Positions 1 to 12,949 are shown, counted from the first letter of the stretch. The stretch is DNA of 64,000 nt from Lunularia cruciata (GCA_948567375.1 OX419756.1:19721001-19785000); one strand, 5' to 3'. Numbers and translations: made by a program. Notes: a model not told the origin generated them from the sequence alone.

Positions 1-832
1 CTCACTTTTCCCCGGATTTTCCAAATTCTGAACTTCAGACCCTTCAAACTTGAGCTACATGAGGTCCTTTTGACCTCAATTCCATGACCAGGAACTGCTC
101 TGCTGTGTGATTCTGTATCATCAAAATGGCAGAGAGCTGCTTTCAAGACGCATTAAATTTCTACTATATTGTTGCCTTCAGTGTCGAGGCTCAAGCTCTC
201 AACTGTAAGCGTTTTAATCTAGAGCCCGCTACTTATTGAGTGGGGCTTAGGTTCACTTAATGTATCGGCTTGCCGCTCCCTATAGCTCATAAGCATCCCT
301 AAGAGTTAACTCCTAACACCGTGTACAAGGGCCTACATTCTCCTATAAATATATCCCATCTGTGGAACCGCAAAAAATGAATATATTGATATTGCTGTAA
401 CGGTCTTTGTAATGGTTCTAAAATTTTGAATCACTGTTAATTTAGCTTCTAGCTAGCTCCTATGCTTGGCTTGGCTTGCATATGGGTCTCCAAGTCCTAG
501 TAATTTGGAGACACGTATGCAAGGAAAGCACGCGCGCAGTGTTCTGACTTCGACACAGATATTTGTCATTGTTTAATCCCTGATACCAGTCTTACACATG
601 ATCCACCGGGGTCAATTCGTTTCCCACAGGCTTCGAAGTCCAACCACCCATCCGTTAAATTTCAGTTGAAAGAAAGCTCGAATCTTGTGCCGAGGATGAG
701 CTTCACTCACAAGTTGAGCTAGGCATCTGCAATGTGGAGCAGATTGGTTTTAAACGTTCAGAAGAGTTGAAGATGCTGGATCTGCGCAACATTTACTCAA
801 ACCTACACTTTCTGTCCAAGTATGCGTGTACA
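1..832. other. Non-coding flank, nothing recognised
   Basis: No open frame with recognisable protein content and no repeat that I can delimit. Base composition is balanced compared with the AT-rich DNA further right, so it may be promoter or untranslated sequence of a gene outside the window, but nothing shows this directly. Confidence 0.4.
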
Positions 833-1176
833 GGCTTTATCGGGGTTATGGCGATCGGAAAACCAAGAGACCTGTCTTTTGAAGTAAGATTTCCATGAGA
901 TAGCCCGGTAAAACCCCAGAAATTCAATCCTTCAACAAAGGTTTCTTTCAATAAAGTTGTTGCAACAACGGTTAGCAAGGCAGATGGTACCAAACTGTAC
1001 TGGCTATTGTGGGGTTATGGAGATCGGGGAAGCAAAGATGCCCGTCTTTTGGTGCATGATTTCCATGAAATAGCTCGCTAAAACCCCAAGCAGATATGCA
1101 TGACAATTCGATTCTCAGTGGTTGCTATCATGTACAGCGCAATAACGATTAGCAAGGCAGATGGTACTGAACTATG
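833..1176. repeat. Imperfect direct duplication, two units of about 170 bp
   Basis: Unit 1 is about 833-1000 and unit 2 about 1002-1176. Both contain the blocks GGGGTTATGG, TTTCCATGA, TAAAACCCC and, near the end, TTAGCAAGGCAGATGGTAC in the same order and spacing. The units differ by many substitutions, so the duplication is old. No coding content is evident. It may be a duplicated regulatory segment or a fossil short mobile element. Confidence 0.7.
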
Positions 1177-1588
1177 CATCAACGTCAATCAGAGGCATCC
1201 GTATGAGTGCGCAGCTTCTCATAACAAGCTACAACCGTAGCACGTTACGTTTTACTTATTTCTTTTGTCGCCTGAATATTAATCCACGGCTTTTTGTCCT
1301 AAACCTACCCTAGATGCTACTTGATTTGAATTTGAGAGCACCAATGAAGCTTGACCCATCAACTTCTTGATGATTAAAGTCCTATTAATCATGGGCACTT
1401 GAAGATAAGCTCTCAGAGCGCGCATGACTGCCTAAACTACTGCAATTTCGCTTATTGGTCACCAATCTTTAGCAAATGCTGGTATCTTGCGTTCGCCTCC
1501 AACTTGATGACAAAGAATCGGTGTAATAGAATATGGAATATAGCATTGAAGTCAACGCTGAAAGAATTCTAAAACTTTATGGTTCTAC

Positions 1589-2210
1589 CTAGTAGGCCAA
1601 GGCAGCAACGAGGGCAGAGGCCACGACGAATCCGGTCCATATGACAGGGCTTCTCATAGCTGCAGCGCTCTGTAGATCCATGCACAAAGAGCACGGCACA
1701 AATAAGATTTCCATTACGAAGTGGAGGACTCGTTAACTCGTTGATAGAGCATACTAGATGACATAGACCACAAACTAGTCAACCATGATAGCCAATTTAG
1801 AAATGTACTACAAGAATTTGAAGAAAACAGCCATGTTCGAAAAGAGGTTCGGACTGAGTTTAACGTACATCCTCGGGTGCAGGACCTGGTGCAAGGTCAC
1901 TTGGGGAAGAAGCAGGGGTAGAGTCAGGGGAAGAGGCAGGGGTGGTTGAGGGTGCAGTGGTGGGAGTGATAGTTGGGGGAGAAGACACTGGGGCAACAAT
2001 GGGAGTGGTTACTGGGGAGACTGGTGCGATAATAGGAGCCACAACGGGAGCAACTGTGGGCACCGTGAAAGAGGGGGGTGAAGCAGATGGAGTAACAGAA
2101 GGGACATCAGCGCCTGATTGAGGAGCCAACGCTGGACCTTGCCCTTGAGCAAAGGTCACTCCGAGAAGAACCATAGCGATGAAAAAACATCCGTTCATCT
2201 GGGAAGTCAT
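1589..2210 (-). CDS. Classical arabinogalactan protein, GPI-anchored (two exons)
   Basis: Spliced gene: exon 1 is 2210-1869 and exon 2 is 1669-1589, giving 140 residues. The start at 2210 is followed by a signal peptide (MNGCFFIAMVLLGVTFAQGQ). A mature domain of about 90 residues is almost entirely Pro, Ala, Ser, Thr and Val, with many AP, SP, TP and VAP dipeptides, the usual targets for proline hydroxylation and arabinogalactan addition. Without splicing the frame stops at 1860. Using the donor GTACGT after GAT and an acceptor CTACAG joins in frame to SAAAM plus a hydrophobic tail ending in ALAY, a typical GPI-anchor signal. That fit is the main support for the second exon. The product should sit on the outer plasma membrane or in the wall and act in cell-surface signalling or wall structure; the exact role cannot be told. 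A longer in-frame start exists at 2309 but would bury the signal peptide. Confidence 0.85.
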
Positions 2211-4702
2211 GATTGAAAAGATCTGCACATACCCATTTGAACGAAATGTTGTTAGAAATGGACATCCAGTACTGCATTTCGATTTGTTTCCTTCGCTAAG
2301 AGTTACCACTTATCATCTAAAAAGCCACGAACTGAAAATCTTGTCCATTTTTCTGCATCATGGACACAGCAGAAACTGAGCACCCGCCAAATCTACCTAG
2401 ATGTAAGCATATGATGTCAATGAGCTTCATACCTGTGATTTGAGAGATAAAATCTCGATTCAGACGCTTGGTCGACCTGACCGAACTTGAGCTTGAGCTT
2501 GAGCTGTAGAAATGAGATCGTAGTACTGCTGATTTCAAACTTGAGATTTGGTCCTGAGGGAGATCAGCAAAATTGATGTCAGTTCAAGCTCACAAGCCCA
2601 TACCACGAATTACCCAAGACATGCAATGAACTCTCAAATCTCTGCAGTTGAGAGCTAATTCCGATTACAACTCCACAGCGCACGGTACAATCACAATCTG
2701 AATCGAGTTATCAATTTTCTCAAGAAATGGTACACTGGCTTACCCTTTACTGCTTGTAGCTTCTATCCTCTTCTTCTCCTCTGTACTGAGATGCTTGGAG
2801 TTGCTTGAGCTGTGGTTGGGGAATGATTTTCTGAATGGAGGGAGGGTGTTGATATACACTTTGCGTCAGGACCACTTCTGCATTCGAAATGGAATCATTC
2901 CGGGAATCTCAAAGGAAAGCACTGTTCACGCGATTCATAGGGGTAATTTTGCTTTGCACCACTGTGCCAGTTCAGGTCGAACGTGTTGCCCCGCAGGTCC
3001 GGTTGGAATTAGTCCTAGTAACCAAGCGTGCTGGACTAGGACGCCGCAAACAGCAAAGGCCAAGTTTACACCAAGGCCCGATCGATGTCTTCAGTATCTT
3101 TTACCAGTGATTTTCATCTCGAGAAGTCAATTACCGCCGGCATTGAGCTCCATAGCGCCCTTACTTTCGAAAACCGTTTCCAGTTCTGAACTGCTTGATC
3201 TAATTACAAAATAAAACTTATATTCAGGATTCGGAATATCTTCTCCTTCTGGGCACTTCTGAATATCATGATATGTATGAATCATGACAATATATCAGAC
3301 GTTGTATTTGTCCTCTCTGTTTGTTTTCAACAATTGGGAAAGGAATCTGGCCTTGAAGACCTATGGCAGTCTGGTAGCTCGGCGGCAAATTTGGCTACCA
3401 GGTCAACTCGAACATGTTTGAATTGACCATGGAACTTTTGCTTCATCTCGAGTATCTTACTTAACTTCGCCCTCACATCTTGGAAGCACAGGTTCAAGGA
3501 TGGAAAGCACAATTACTTTGCTTCATGCGGCTGATCTTACTTTACTTGGCCTTCACAGCGTCGAAGCACAGGTTCAAGGGTGAAAATCTTACGCGCTTGC
3601 TTGGCATGGACAGCCCACTGATCTTTCTTTTACTGTACGTGTGGTTCCGTAATAAGATTACTTGTTAATATCATGTGGAAGCAAGCCAATGGAAGCTGCG
3701 CTGTGACCCACCAACAAGAGACGCGTACCGCGGACTTAAACATGATTGAAACGGACCTTGTCTTCTCCAGGAACGTGCACGCCTGCGAAATATCCGGCCA
3801 ATTCCACGACATGGAGGAGCAGACTTTGGTCTCGGCTAGGGAATCGGCGACATTCCTGCTCTTCAATTTGGCGTACAATTTATGTTCGTTCCCATGAATT
3901 TCCGGATGTAATTGTAATTTCCACAGCAACAAGAATGTGACGCTGATACAGAAGGAAAACACCGTGAACAATGTTCGAAAAGCAAACCTAAATTGTGCTT
4001 CAAACTGGGTCAATGAATCAATTATACATAGAGCAGGTGAAAGATATGTTCCCATTCCCACTCCAGATATGTATGTATCAGAGACAATCGTCAGATCTGT
4101 GTTCAATTTAATTTTCAGGAAAGCTCTGTAGTTTGAGTAAGTTTGCCTTCTGTCTTTTCACCAGTAACAGGTGGGCCCAATTTTCCAGCTGCCGTTCTTA
4201 AGATGGCCATTTCCTGAACAGCCTGTATACCACGTTCGGGCAAGAGAACAACACTCTAGTCACATCGTTGAAACTTCGGGCGACAATAATTCGTTGTCAG
4301 AAAAATCACACAGCGTACACTTCGTGCCACGATTGCATCAAAACATAATTGACAGTAGTGGGAACAGAGGGTGTATCACCGGAAAAGAACTCCTCTCGTG
4401 TGCAACTGACATTGCAGAGTGCTAAGGATAAGTAATGGAACAGAGAAAAGAGAGCAAACTGTGCTTGCACTCTCCGGAGAGCATGCGAGAATTCCTCCTT
4501 AAAGCCCAATGAAGATTTCAAATCATGTCCGCCCATTAACCGCAAAAACCCAGAGCTAGGTTTGGTTTGACGTGGAGGCAAGATATGAACTCAAACTCCA
4601 GAAATTGGAAAATAATTGACAGGAGTAAGGTTGGAACCACAGTTCCATACTCGCTTTTCTATTCCCTAGCTATCATGAAGAACATTGTAGTTAGTTTGGC
4701 AA
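2211..4702. other. Intergenic DNA with no supported gene
   Basis: Small overlapping frames occur on both strands (for example minus 3630-4106 with one hydrophobic stretch), but none has recognisable domains or a convincing splice structure. A short GAGCTT microsatellite lies near 2485-2507, probably in the 5' region of the arabinogalactan protein gene. The small tandem duplication at 3436-3588 is listed separately. Confidence 0.4.
3436..3588. repeat. Tandem duplication of about 75 bp
   Basis: Units at about 3436-3508 and 3515-3588 share TTTGCTTCAT, ATCTTACTT, and GAAGCACAGGTTCAAGG in the same order, with substitutions between them. No coding function is evident. Confidence 0.65.
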
Positions 4703-4719
4703 ATAGAATGCATAGGATC

Positions 4720-4810
4720 GATAAAAGGCGACCGCGTAGGAAAAATGAAGGATGGGAAGACCCCATCAAGGGAGAGAAAAAAAGGTAACATGGGGCTAAG
4801 CCCCAATAGA
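4720..4810 (-). mobile_element. 5'-truncated non-LTR retroelement insertion (3' end only)
   Basis: A 91-bp insert is flanked by perfect 17-bp direct repeats ATAGAATGCATAGGATC at 4703-4719 and 4811-4827, which I read as a target-site duplication. On the minus strand the insert carries the family core TTGATGGGGTCTTCCCATC and ends in GGTCGCCTTTTATC, matching the 3' end of the larger copy at 33-34 kb. Severe 5' truncation plus long, variable duplications is the signature of target-primed reverse transcription. Confidence 0.8.
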
Positions 4811-4827
4811 ATAGAATGCATAGGATC

Positions 4828-7499
4828 TGGTTTTGACATTCAATAAGGACAAACAACTGACGATAAAATGTCTACAGGGAGCCCGGAAGAAATTATTTCA
4901 CCCTCGACACAATCGTCTTGTGGTTGTCCTTATGGAGATTGAGCATTCTGCAATCCAAAACTTTATAGAAAACGTGAGTTAAAACGATAATAAACATTAG
5001 AAGGGAACCATGATACATCAGCAGGCTCACCCTTGATATTTATCTCTCATTTTAAGTTAAAGAATAAGTTAACTATAAAACAAGACAGGCTGACCATGAA
5101 ACCATTTATGAGTCATCGTAGAATTAACTCTATATGTTATATGTAGAGGATAGGAAACTGCTTGCTAGAAAGTCACATTATAAAAATGATATTTATTGTT
5201 TTATTGTTGCTGGTTTGAACTTTTAATCACGTATTTAGATTATTAAAGTGAAATTATACAATTGTGATTGAATGTGATTGCCGCTAGACAAATATGCTCT
5301 GGAGATCAATTCATCTGCAAATCAAGTTTGGGGAACGTGATAATTCTAAGGGTTGTTACCTTCAATTTAATCTGAAGATAACAAGGACCAGAAATTTCAA
5401 AATAATATAAATTTAGTATGATTTTAATAAAATGATGAGTTTAGTATCTACATTTTTCTTTGATATTCATGACATGTATTATTTTTAATCATTAATGGAT
5501 TATATAATTTATTCTGAGGAGAATAGAGGACTCTTAATTCATTTAATGGTATTTTAAAAGCTAAGACATTTTACAAACTTCTATTTCAAAATTTCTAGAT
5601 GTAAAGTTCATATTAGTTAATCATTAATCGCTACCTTCTGGATTTTCTATTGATGATTTTAATATATTTTTTAGTTGAAATATTTATCAGTGTTAAGGTA
5701 GTAGAAAGATATGTGGTTTTACAATTAATTCAGACCAAGGCTTCATAATGGCCATAAAGATGCAAAATAGGGAAGCAAGGAAGAAATAAGGAGAAAACAT
5801 ACATGTGTGCATAACTATTTAAATATTTTTGTTTTAAGGGTGTGTCTTTAACCCTTGGAAAGACTGGTTCATTTTAATAAAGAGATATTTCCAGCACAAA
5901 ATTTATAAATATAAAAAATAATTTATTAGAACTTTAATTCAGCTTGAAGGGAAGTATATCCCCTTGAGCACAAAAATTAAAATATTTCTGAATATTTTTT
6001 GCATATTCTCTCTAGGTTTCAAGATGTACCAGTTTTTTTCTCTTAATCTTAGTTATTTTTAATTGGATGATCTTGTTTATCTAAGTTTATGTAAGACTTG
6101 TATTTTTTTCATTTACTTTGGTTTTACAAAAATAGAAAATTTCTTATTTATATCTGAATATTTATTCTACTGGACTCAAAGTAATAAGAAATAATACCTT
6201 TTTAATCAAGTTTTATGTCAATGAAAAAAGGAATATTTATTTATGCAATATTGTAGTTTGATTCTCCACACGTGAATGTATGAACTTAATCATAAGCAGA
6301 CAAAAATAAGACATTTAAAGGGTAAAGCATCTGATTTTAAACTCAATAATTCTAATATTTATTTGAATTTATGATGTATAAATTATAATTTGTTATGTAC
6401 ATTGACATACAAACGGTCACCTTCAGAATCAAATAAAACATATCGATACCTTTTGCATAATTAGCCAAATTACAAGTATTCTAGATCACTTTCATTTATT
6501 CATCTATAAACTTGGGTAGCTAAAAATAACCAGAAATCACTATTAGGAATTAATGTGTAATGCTCCTTACAAAAAAAAATTCGATTATATATTTTCTCTG
6601 TCAATAGAAAAAACTACTAGCTTTTCATATATTGTAATGCATTTTATCTTACACAGTTTTAATGTATAAAATTGAAATTGAAATTGCAAAGTGTTTCCTT
6701 TCAAAAAAAACTCTTGTCTCTTCCACTCTGAAACAATATCTCCATACAAGTTTTGTTATATTTCCATTATAATGTGGACACTTGAAATGGAAGCCTTGGA
6801 CATTAAACCTTGTAAGTTTTAAGGATTTCCTTGAAGCATCATCTTTATATAGAGGAATCTGAATATTGCAGAAATAAACACTTTTGAATTTCATATTATT
6901 TTTTAGTAAATCATCATCACTTGTACTACATCATCACTTTGTACTGACGTCTTTCATTGCTCCAATTTTGACAAAAGCTCTAGAAAATTTTTAAAAACTG
7001 TAATTAGCGCATTCTCAAATACATTCTAAACTTACTTCATAGATTCTTTTATTTTATTATATTTATATTTTATGATATCTCCACTAGTATATTGTATGTT
7101 CTCTGGAAACATTGAAATGAAAGTAGATAATTTGGGTTGGGAGCAATGTGGTGGAGCTTATCTATGTGGTATGGCGTTTGGGATTAAGTAACCTTTAATG
7201 CGTACTAAAGTATTCCTTTAGAAGCACAATTGGACAAGATCCTTTGTGATAGTGATTTTTGACTTTTTATTTTCTACAGTGCACCGCAATTGGTGACATT
7301 GCCTTCTTTTGGGATTGATCTACCAAAGAGGTAAAGTATGTCTCAATAAAAAATTCCAAGTTGTGACAATTTTCTTCTTAATCCGATCAATTCCAAACCG
7401 CATCCTCATGGGATGACTTGATCTTATCATTTTATTATTAGTATGTCAACATTAGGTTGTAACAAAATGATAACACAAAAGAATTGCTCCTACTAGTAT
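4828..7499. other. AT-rich intergenic DNA, no gene seen
   Basis: Very AT-rich, dense in stop codons in all frames. The only longer frame (minus 6649-6894) has no recognisable content. Possibly decayed transposon sequence, but no terminal repeats or duplications could be delimited. Confidence 0.5.
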
Positions 7500-8080
7500 T
7501 CCAAAAGAACTTTGATTCACTTTGACCTTTGTTGTGTAGTGATCCTTTTATGCGATTCACAAAAGCATAAGTTAGCTAGATTTATACATCTCTAAGATCT
7601 GTTGTAGAAACTTTCAAGTACCTCTTGATCATGTTATGTTTACCACAATGGCCATTACCACAAAGCGTTCTTTGTGAAATCCATGTTGTAGCAAGATACT
7701 CAATCAACATAGGTATTGATTAGTCTATATTACACAAGTTCTCCCGATTCAATGTAAAGACTTCTACCAAAGACATCCAAACAACATTGGTCCAATTTCA
7801 CAAGACTAAATGCCAATCATCATCCATACCAAATTACTTCTTGCAATTGATGACCGCATTCTTCTTGATATGCCAAATTAGCAAATGCTTGGAAGTTTGA
7901 AATGAAAATGGCATCATGTTCATCAATTTGAGTTCTTGATTTGTAATAATTGTCAATGATTTGACTTCAAATATGGCTGCAATTTGATCCAAAGCACATC
8001 GATAATAGATCATTGTTCCTTCTCAAATGAAAGCAATTGCCAAAAAAAGAGGTGTTGAAGCTGGTTTTGCCAATCATTGA
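7500..8080 (-). pseudogene. Degenerate Mutator-like (FAR1/MULE-type) transposase fragment
   Basis: Read on the minus strand, one frame with several stops gives the conserved succession of a MULE transposase core: ALDQIAAIF, then ITNQELKLMN (7918-7947; the family has V-I-V-T-D-R-E-L-A-L-M-N), then HLLIWHIKKN (7858-7887; the family has H-L-L-C-R-W-H-I-x-K-N), then NCKK, a tryptophan-rich stretch and, after a further frame change, HKERFV. The Asp of the second catalytic region reads Asn here and stops interrupt the frame, so it is dead. No terminal inverted repeats were found. FAR1/FHY3-type transcription factors share this domain, but the decay favours a transposon relic. Confidence 0.6.
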
Positions 8081-8444
8081 AGCGACATGTTGTTACATGG
8101 CCGGAGAGATTGGTTGAAGTTTTGTGGTCGTGTTCCCCATTCTAAATTGACATGCCACTATCCATCAACTTCAAAAGTCAAAAGTCGTACATAGAGCTAA
8201 AAGGAGCAATCAGTCCAACATGTTGCAGTTTGATGACTATGTTGGGATTTAGTGTGAGCTTTCAAAGTGTCATATTGTCCATTGCACTCACACTTGATGA
8301 CAATGTTGTGACTTCATACCTTCATATGTGTGTGCAAAAGCTTAGGAACTATAAGAGGATTAGGGAGCAACATGATACAAGTATCATGTCCGATATGCAA
8401 CTAAACAAGGAGTGTCAAATGATGGCAACAGGGGCAATAGGGCA

Positions 8445-8665
8445 CAAGTGACATGTGAAGTGATGAATTTAGCAATCCACATTTTTTATTCTAGTGTTGT
8501 TCAATTTGATTATTCACATCATATAGATATCAACTTAACAAGGAGTGGCAAATGGTACTTTGGTAAAAGAACCATGGGTGGCATGTGAGAGGATGAATTT
8601 AGCATCGCAAGGGTGAATTTAGCAATCCACATTTTTTATTCTAGAGTTGTTAAATTTCATTATTC
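8445..8665. repeat. Direct repeat of about 65 bp, units about 125 bp apart
   Basis: The string GAATTTAGCAATCCACATTT and the following TTTATTCTAG, then GTTGTT and AATTT-ATTATT, occurs at about 8465-8511 and again at about 8612-8660, each preceded by a GGCA-GTGA-type segment. The second unit has an extra partial GAATTTAGCA. It looks like a local duplication in non-coding DNA. Confidence 0.65.
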
Positions 8666-10158
8666 TCTCTTTATGTTTCTTAAATGTACAAATATATTAT
8701 TAGCAAAAGATATGAAAAGTAAAAAATCAGTTTATAAATGTGTATGCTTAGAGAGATTTCACATTGTATTGTCAAATTTTCTCATGGTCTTTCTTTTTCG
8801 TTCTTGATTTAACTCTTTTTACTTTACTTCACGTATTAGTGATTGCTAATGTTCTTTTGAAAGTGCTCTTTTAGCATTTATTACTTTATTTTGTAATTTC
8901 TCTCTCTTATTTTTCACTTCTTTATAGTATATATTTCCTAATTCATTTTTAATGTTTGCTTGGGCTGACTTTCATGTCCAAACAAATATTGTCTCTTGTT
9001 TCCGTCCTTACAATATTGAGCAAAGTTTAGAGAGAGTTTTCGTATGATCTTATTCACCTCACTTGCTCTTTTTCATCTCCTTTTTCTATGCTGAAATCTA
9101 ATTAATTATATCTCTTTTAATTTTGTTAGATCTTTATTACTTTTTTATTTCTAGATTGTCTCTTATTTCTTTTAGCTTTGAGTAATACTGGCCAATTTCA
9201 AGAACTTAAGTATATCTTTACCTCCTCCTGTTTTCATATTTAGATCCAAGCTTTTTACGCTTTGGGTTTATATGTTATTATGTTCTAGTTTTTTTTTTCA
9301 AAATCTTATCTATGGAATCGAGGTGGTTTGGCAACGCATGAAATATAGGAAATCATAAAAAGATATTGAAAGGATTGGTTATTTATTTTCTATATAAATG
9401 TGAATATATGTTATAATTTGTATTTTGAAAATATTTTATATAAAAATTTAGTTACTTTGAAACTAGTAAATTAATTTATTATAAAAAAAAATTCTTTTGC
9501 GTTACTCAATTTGTATGTTTAATTTTTATAATTATTTTATTAGTTTGTTTTTTTTTATTTTTTTATAAATTATTAATTTGATATTTTATTATATTTTATT
9601 ATTAAAAATATTCATAATTATTAAATTTATTATTATGGGTTAATATTAAATTTTATTTAATATTATTAATTATATATATATTATCTATAAATATTATTAT
9701 TTTAATATCATTATCTAATAATAAAAATTATATTAATAATATATATAATTCACTATAACAATAATTTAAAATTTTAATATTAAATTACATCTTATAAAAC
9801 TTCATATTAATATAAAAAATATAATATAATATTTAATTGTTTTGAATATAATTTATATACCATATAATATAATTTTATAAATAATCTAACGAATTTAATT
9901 AATATTTCTAAAAAATTCAAAATTTAGTAACAATATACGAGACTCACGATTACGAGGAGTTCCAAAATTGTCCTAAAGGGCTGGAATGGTGCTCTGCTCT
10001 CGGAAGAGTGGAGTTTTCTGTGGATAGAAAGAACTGTCGATAGCACTACACCACTGAAATGTTGTAAACAGATTGATCGTGAAGGCCAACAAAATTGGCC
10101 TGAGGCTTGGACATTGCGACTTTGTGAAGGCGGGGAGGAGGATTGAAGCCCGGTGGCC
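8666..10158. other. Extremely AT-rich spacer, then proximal promoter of the LON-domain gene
   Basis: Between about 9400 and 9930 the DNA is nearly pure A and T with short A/T runs and no coding content. Base composition changes sharply near 9940, about 220 bp before the start codon of the next gene, so the segment 9940-10158 is probably its promoter and leader. Confidence 0.5.
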
Positions 10159-12949
10159 ATGGCGGTGTGCATGCTGGAGGCGGGCTATGGAGTTTTGCTT
10201 TCTGTTACGAGTTCAAGTGTGGTTCAAAGGCAGGGCAGCGAGCAGAATCATGGGGCGAATGTGGGTTTTATAAGGAAATTGCATTCTCAAATCCGGGGAA
10301 TACAGTCGTTAGGGAGTTCATTGGAAGTGAGGCGACGTCAGTCCTGCTCAATTGGGCAATTGAGCTTGCGGCTGCAGAGCACACGAAGTAGGGGACGATC
10401 AGGGAGGGGACAACTTCGTATAAGCTGCTCCAAGGCTTCAGCCATAGGACCCGTTTCGGATGGTTGGTACGCCTTTTCTTTTAAAATTTCTGCAGAATCT
10501 CGAAGATCACGAAAATTTGAAATATACAATTTTAGTCGGGACTTGAACACTTAACAATGCAAGTTATCGCAGTTCTTCTGAGTAATAATTTGGTGAGAAA
10601 GTACTAGTAATCAAATTGTAGTGGATGATGTACAGTTCTGTAAACAGACATGTAAAACCAGGAGTCAAGGGAGCACTGTGCATTGAATTGCTGAATTAAA
10701 TTTGAGGATGGTCCCGAAGGTTTAAATGGTTCACGTGATTGGACCTCAGACCTGCCTGTGTTTTTGAGATGATGAGAGTGGTCCATAGCTGTCATTAAAA
10801 GCTAGTAGAAGATTTGGATTTTCCTTTTATTTCATCAAGCCAACTCTTTTTGTCCTGACAGCCAGGACTTAAGGAACTGTCAAAATTTGGGAGGAGGAAG
10901 TACAGTGTTTTCCTATTTTACGTAAGGAAGAAACAGAACCGATCTTCTGCTGATCAAACGGTTTTTTTTCCTGTTTCTTTATGAATCTGGTCCAGAGGCA
11001 ACCATCGTTGAGCTTCCATGTCTACCTTTCACTCCTGCCGAGGTAAATCATGTAGTGAGGATAACTCCGAGCAAAGGACTATGACTCTGATTTGAAATTA
11101 TATTAGGGTATCAATGCCTTTAGGTCCTATAACTATTTTAGTTGAAGGTGCTGGACCCGCAAAGACATAACAGTACTGTACCTTTGTAGATCCATTCATA
11201 TCAAGACCATTCCTGCTATTTCGACTGAACAGGAATTTGCCTCCTCTATATATGACGCTATATCAGCGTAGAAATGAAATAAGAAGTTAATTTCGCAGGT
11301 TTTTGTGCCCTCGTCAACGAAAATTTTACACCTATATGAAGCACGTTTCTTGGCGCTTCTGGATGAGGTGAGGAGATTTTTGTTATTATTTCGTACCCTG
11401 CATGTCACTTTTATGTTCTATTCAACCACCTGTAGTTATAAGTATTTGCCTTTCTTGACGTATAAACTTTGCAGGTCATGGGGAAATATAACAATCTATT
11501 TGCACACATTATCATAGAACCGATGGGTCCCAGAGGGGATGATGAGGAAGGTAAAGGAGTGGCATCTTTTCTAGCTACTTACGGATGCTTGGCGCGAGTT
11601 GAGAATGTACGAACTCGTCTACTTTGGCCTTCTCCTTTTCCACTTTATCTTTAAGTTTAAGGAGCTCCTTAAGGCTGGAGCGCTTACGTGTAACCAAATA
11701 CTCATAGATGTCTTCGTCACGGCCTTTGGTATTTACGAATCGATGTTGCTGAATCTGTGCATGTCCCCGGCATTATTGACTGCTAGGGATAGCAGACTTT
11801 CCGCTGGCTTTGATCTTACTCAGTAAGTTCGCCGTTGTTTTTTGCTCAGCCTAGTTCTATTCTCAATTCCATTCGGTTATGAACTTTTGCAGGTCAAACG
11901 ATTGGACATTGGAGCTGCAGTAACTATAAGGGGTGTAGGCCGGATCAAGCTCGTCAGTCTTACACAGGTAACTTGGTGAGTTTTTTTTCAATAGTTTCTT
12001 TGCATTAGTTTATGAGCTTCCTTCAAGGGCAACGATGTTCATGTTAATCTGGGTACTAATATGTCGCAACTGTGGTCCCATTTTGCAGCTGGAGCCCTTC
12101 TTGAAAAGCACTGTTGTCTCCTTAAAGGATGAGACACCAAAAGATGAAGAAGCAGTAACATCTGCTTTAGACCAGCTTCAAAATACCCTGAGGAACGTGC
12201 AGGAACTCCAGATCAAGTTGAAGGTTAAAATCAGTCCTATGATTGACCCCGTCTTTCAAGCGGGAGTGAGTTTTGAGTTTACTCTCTGCCAAGAACTTCG
12301 GCTCGTGTATGAAGCTCGTCTTTCCTTGCTCTTCCCTTATGCTCGTTACTAATTAGTGTCATATTTTCTGTCTACAACCAGGCGTCAGAAACCGACCTTC
12401 TTCAAACTCCTCTAGAGAAAGCTCTTCGGTGGGCACAGAAAGGAGAACCCGATGACGTTGCTGAAGTGTATCTGCCCACCCGTGAGGAGAGGCTGTCGTT
12501 TGCTGCATTGCAACCTGTGGCAGGTAATCATGTTTCCGTCCCTAGTCGACATTACGGATCCAAATATGGATTTACAGGCTTTATGAAGATGTAGCCAGTT
12601 TCCTGAGTGCTTCACTTGGGTTCTTCCTCAAGTTCAATTATCATGGTTTTTTTCAAGATTCTCTATTCCAGTTTTGTAGATTGATGTCCAAGTCGTAGGA
12701 GCCGTTGCAATCGTGCGAGCATGTCTGGACTTGACTCTTCACATGCGTACTGAGACTCAATTTTGATGTTATTGCGCATGGACTGGTGAAGGTGCAAGTC
12801 CAGGTGAGCAACATAAGCTTCTGCAAGAACGTCTATTTGCTATGGAAGCTATGGACACAATGCAGCGGCTAAAGCGAGTTACCCCGTTTGCGGAGCAAAC
12901 ATTAGCCTCAGTAGCTGCCAAGGTTGCGTTACAATCTTTGAATTTGTAA
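10159..12949 (+). CDS. Plastid-targeted stand-alone LON substrate-binding domain protein
   Basis: I predict eight exons: 10159-10462, 10996-11042, 11299-11367, 11475-11606, 11893-11967, 12089-12223, 12382-12523 and 12792-12949 (353 residues; all junctions keep frame and have GT-AG). The ATG has a good context (GCCATGG). The first ~95 residues are rich in Ser, Arg and Gln with few acidic residues, like a plastid transit peptide. From about residue 103 the chain follows the LON N-terminal domain: VELPCLPFTPAE, ILHLYEARFLALLDE, then YGCLARVENV and LDIGAAVTIRGVGRIK, followed by a helical C-terminal part (KALRWAQKGEPDDVAEVYLP). There is no AAA+ ATPase or Ser-Lys protease, so it is one of the small plant proteins with only the LON domain, whose role is poorly known. 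Weak points are the first donor (GTTGGT) and the last acceptor (GAAG before GTGCAAG). It is convergent with the REI1-like gene. Confidence 0.85.

Noticed and set aside
3630-4106. 158-codon minus-strand frame with one hydrophobic stretch
   Set aside because: No signal peptide, family motif or splice partner; overlapping plus-strand frames are equally long.
12668-12791. Alternative acceptors for the last LON-domain exon
   Set aside because: Other AG sites upstream break the frame with exon 7, whereas the chosen site joins in frame to a C-terminus resembling the family.
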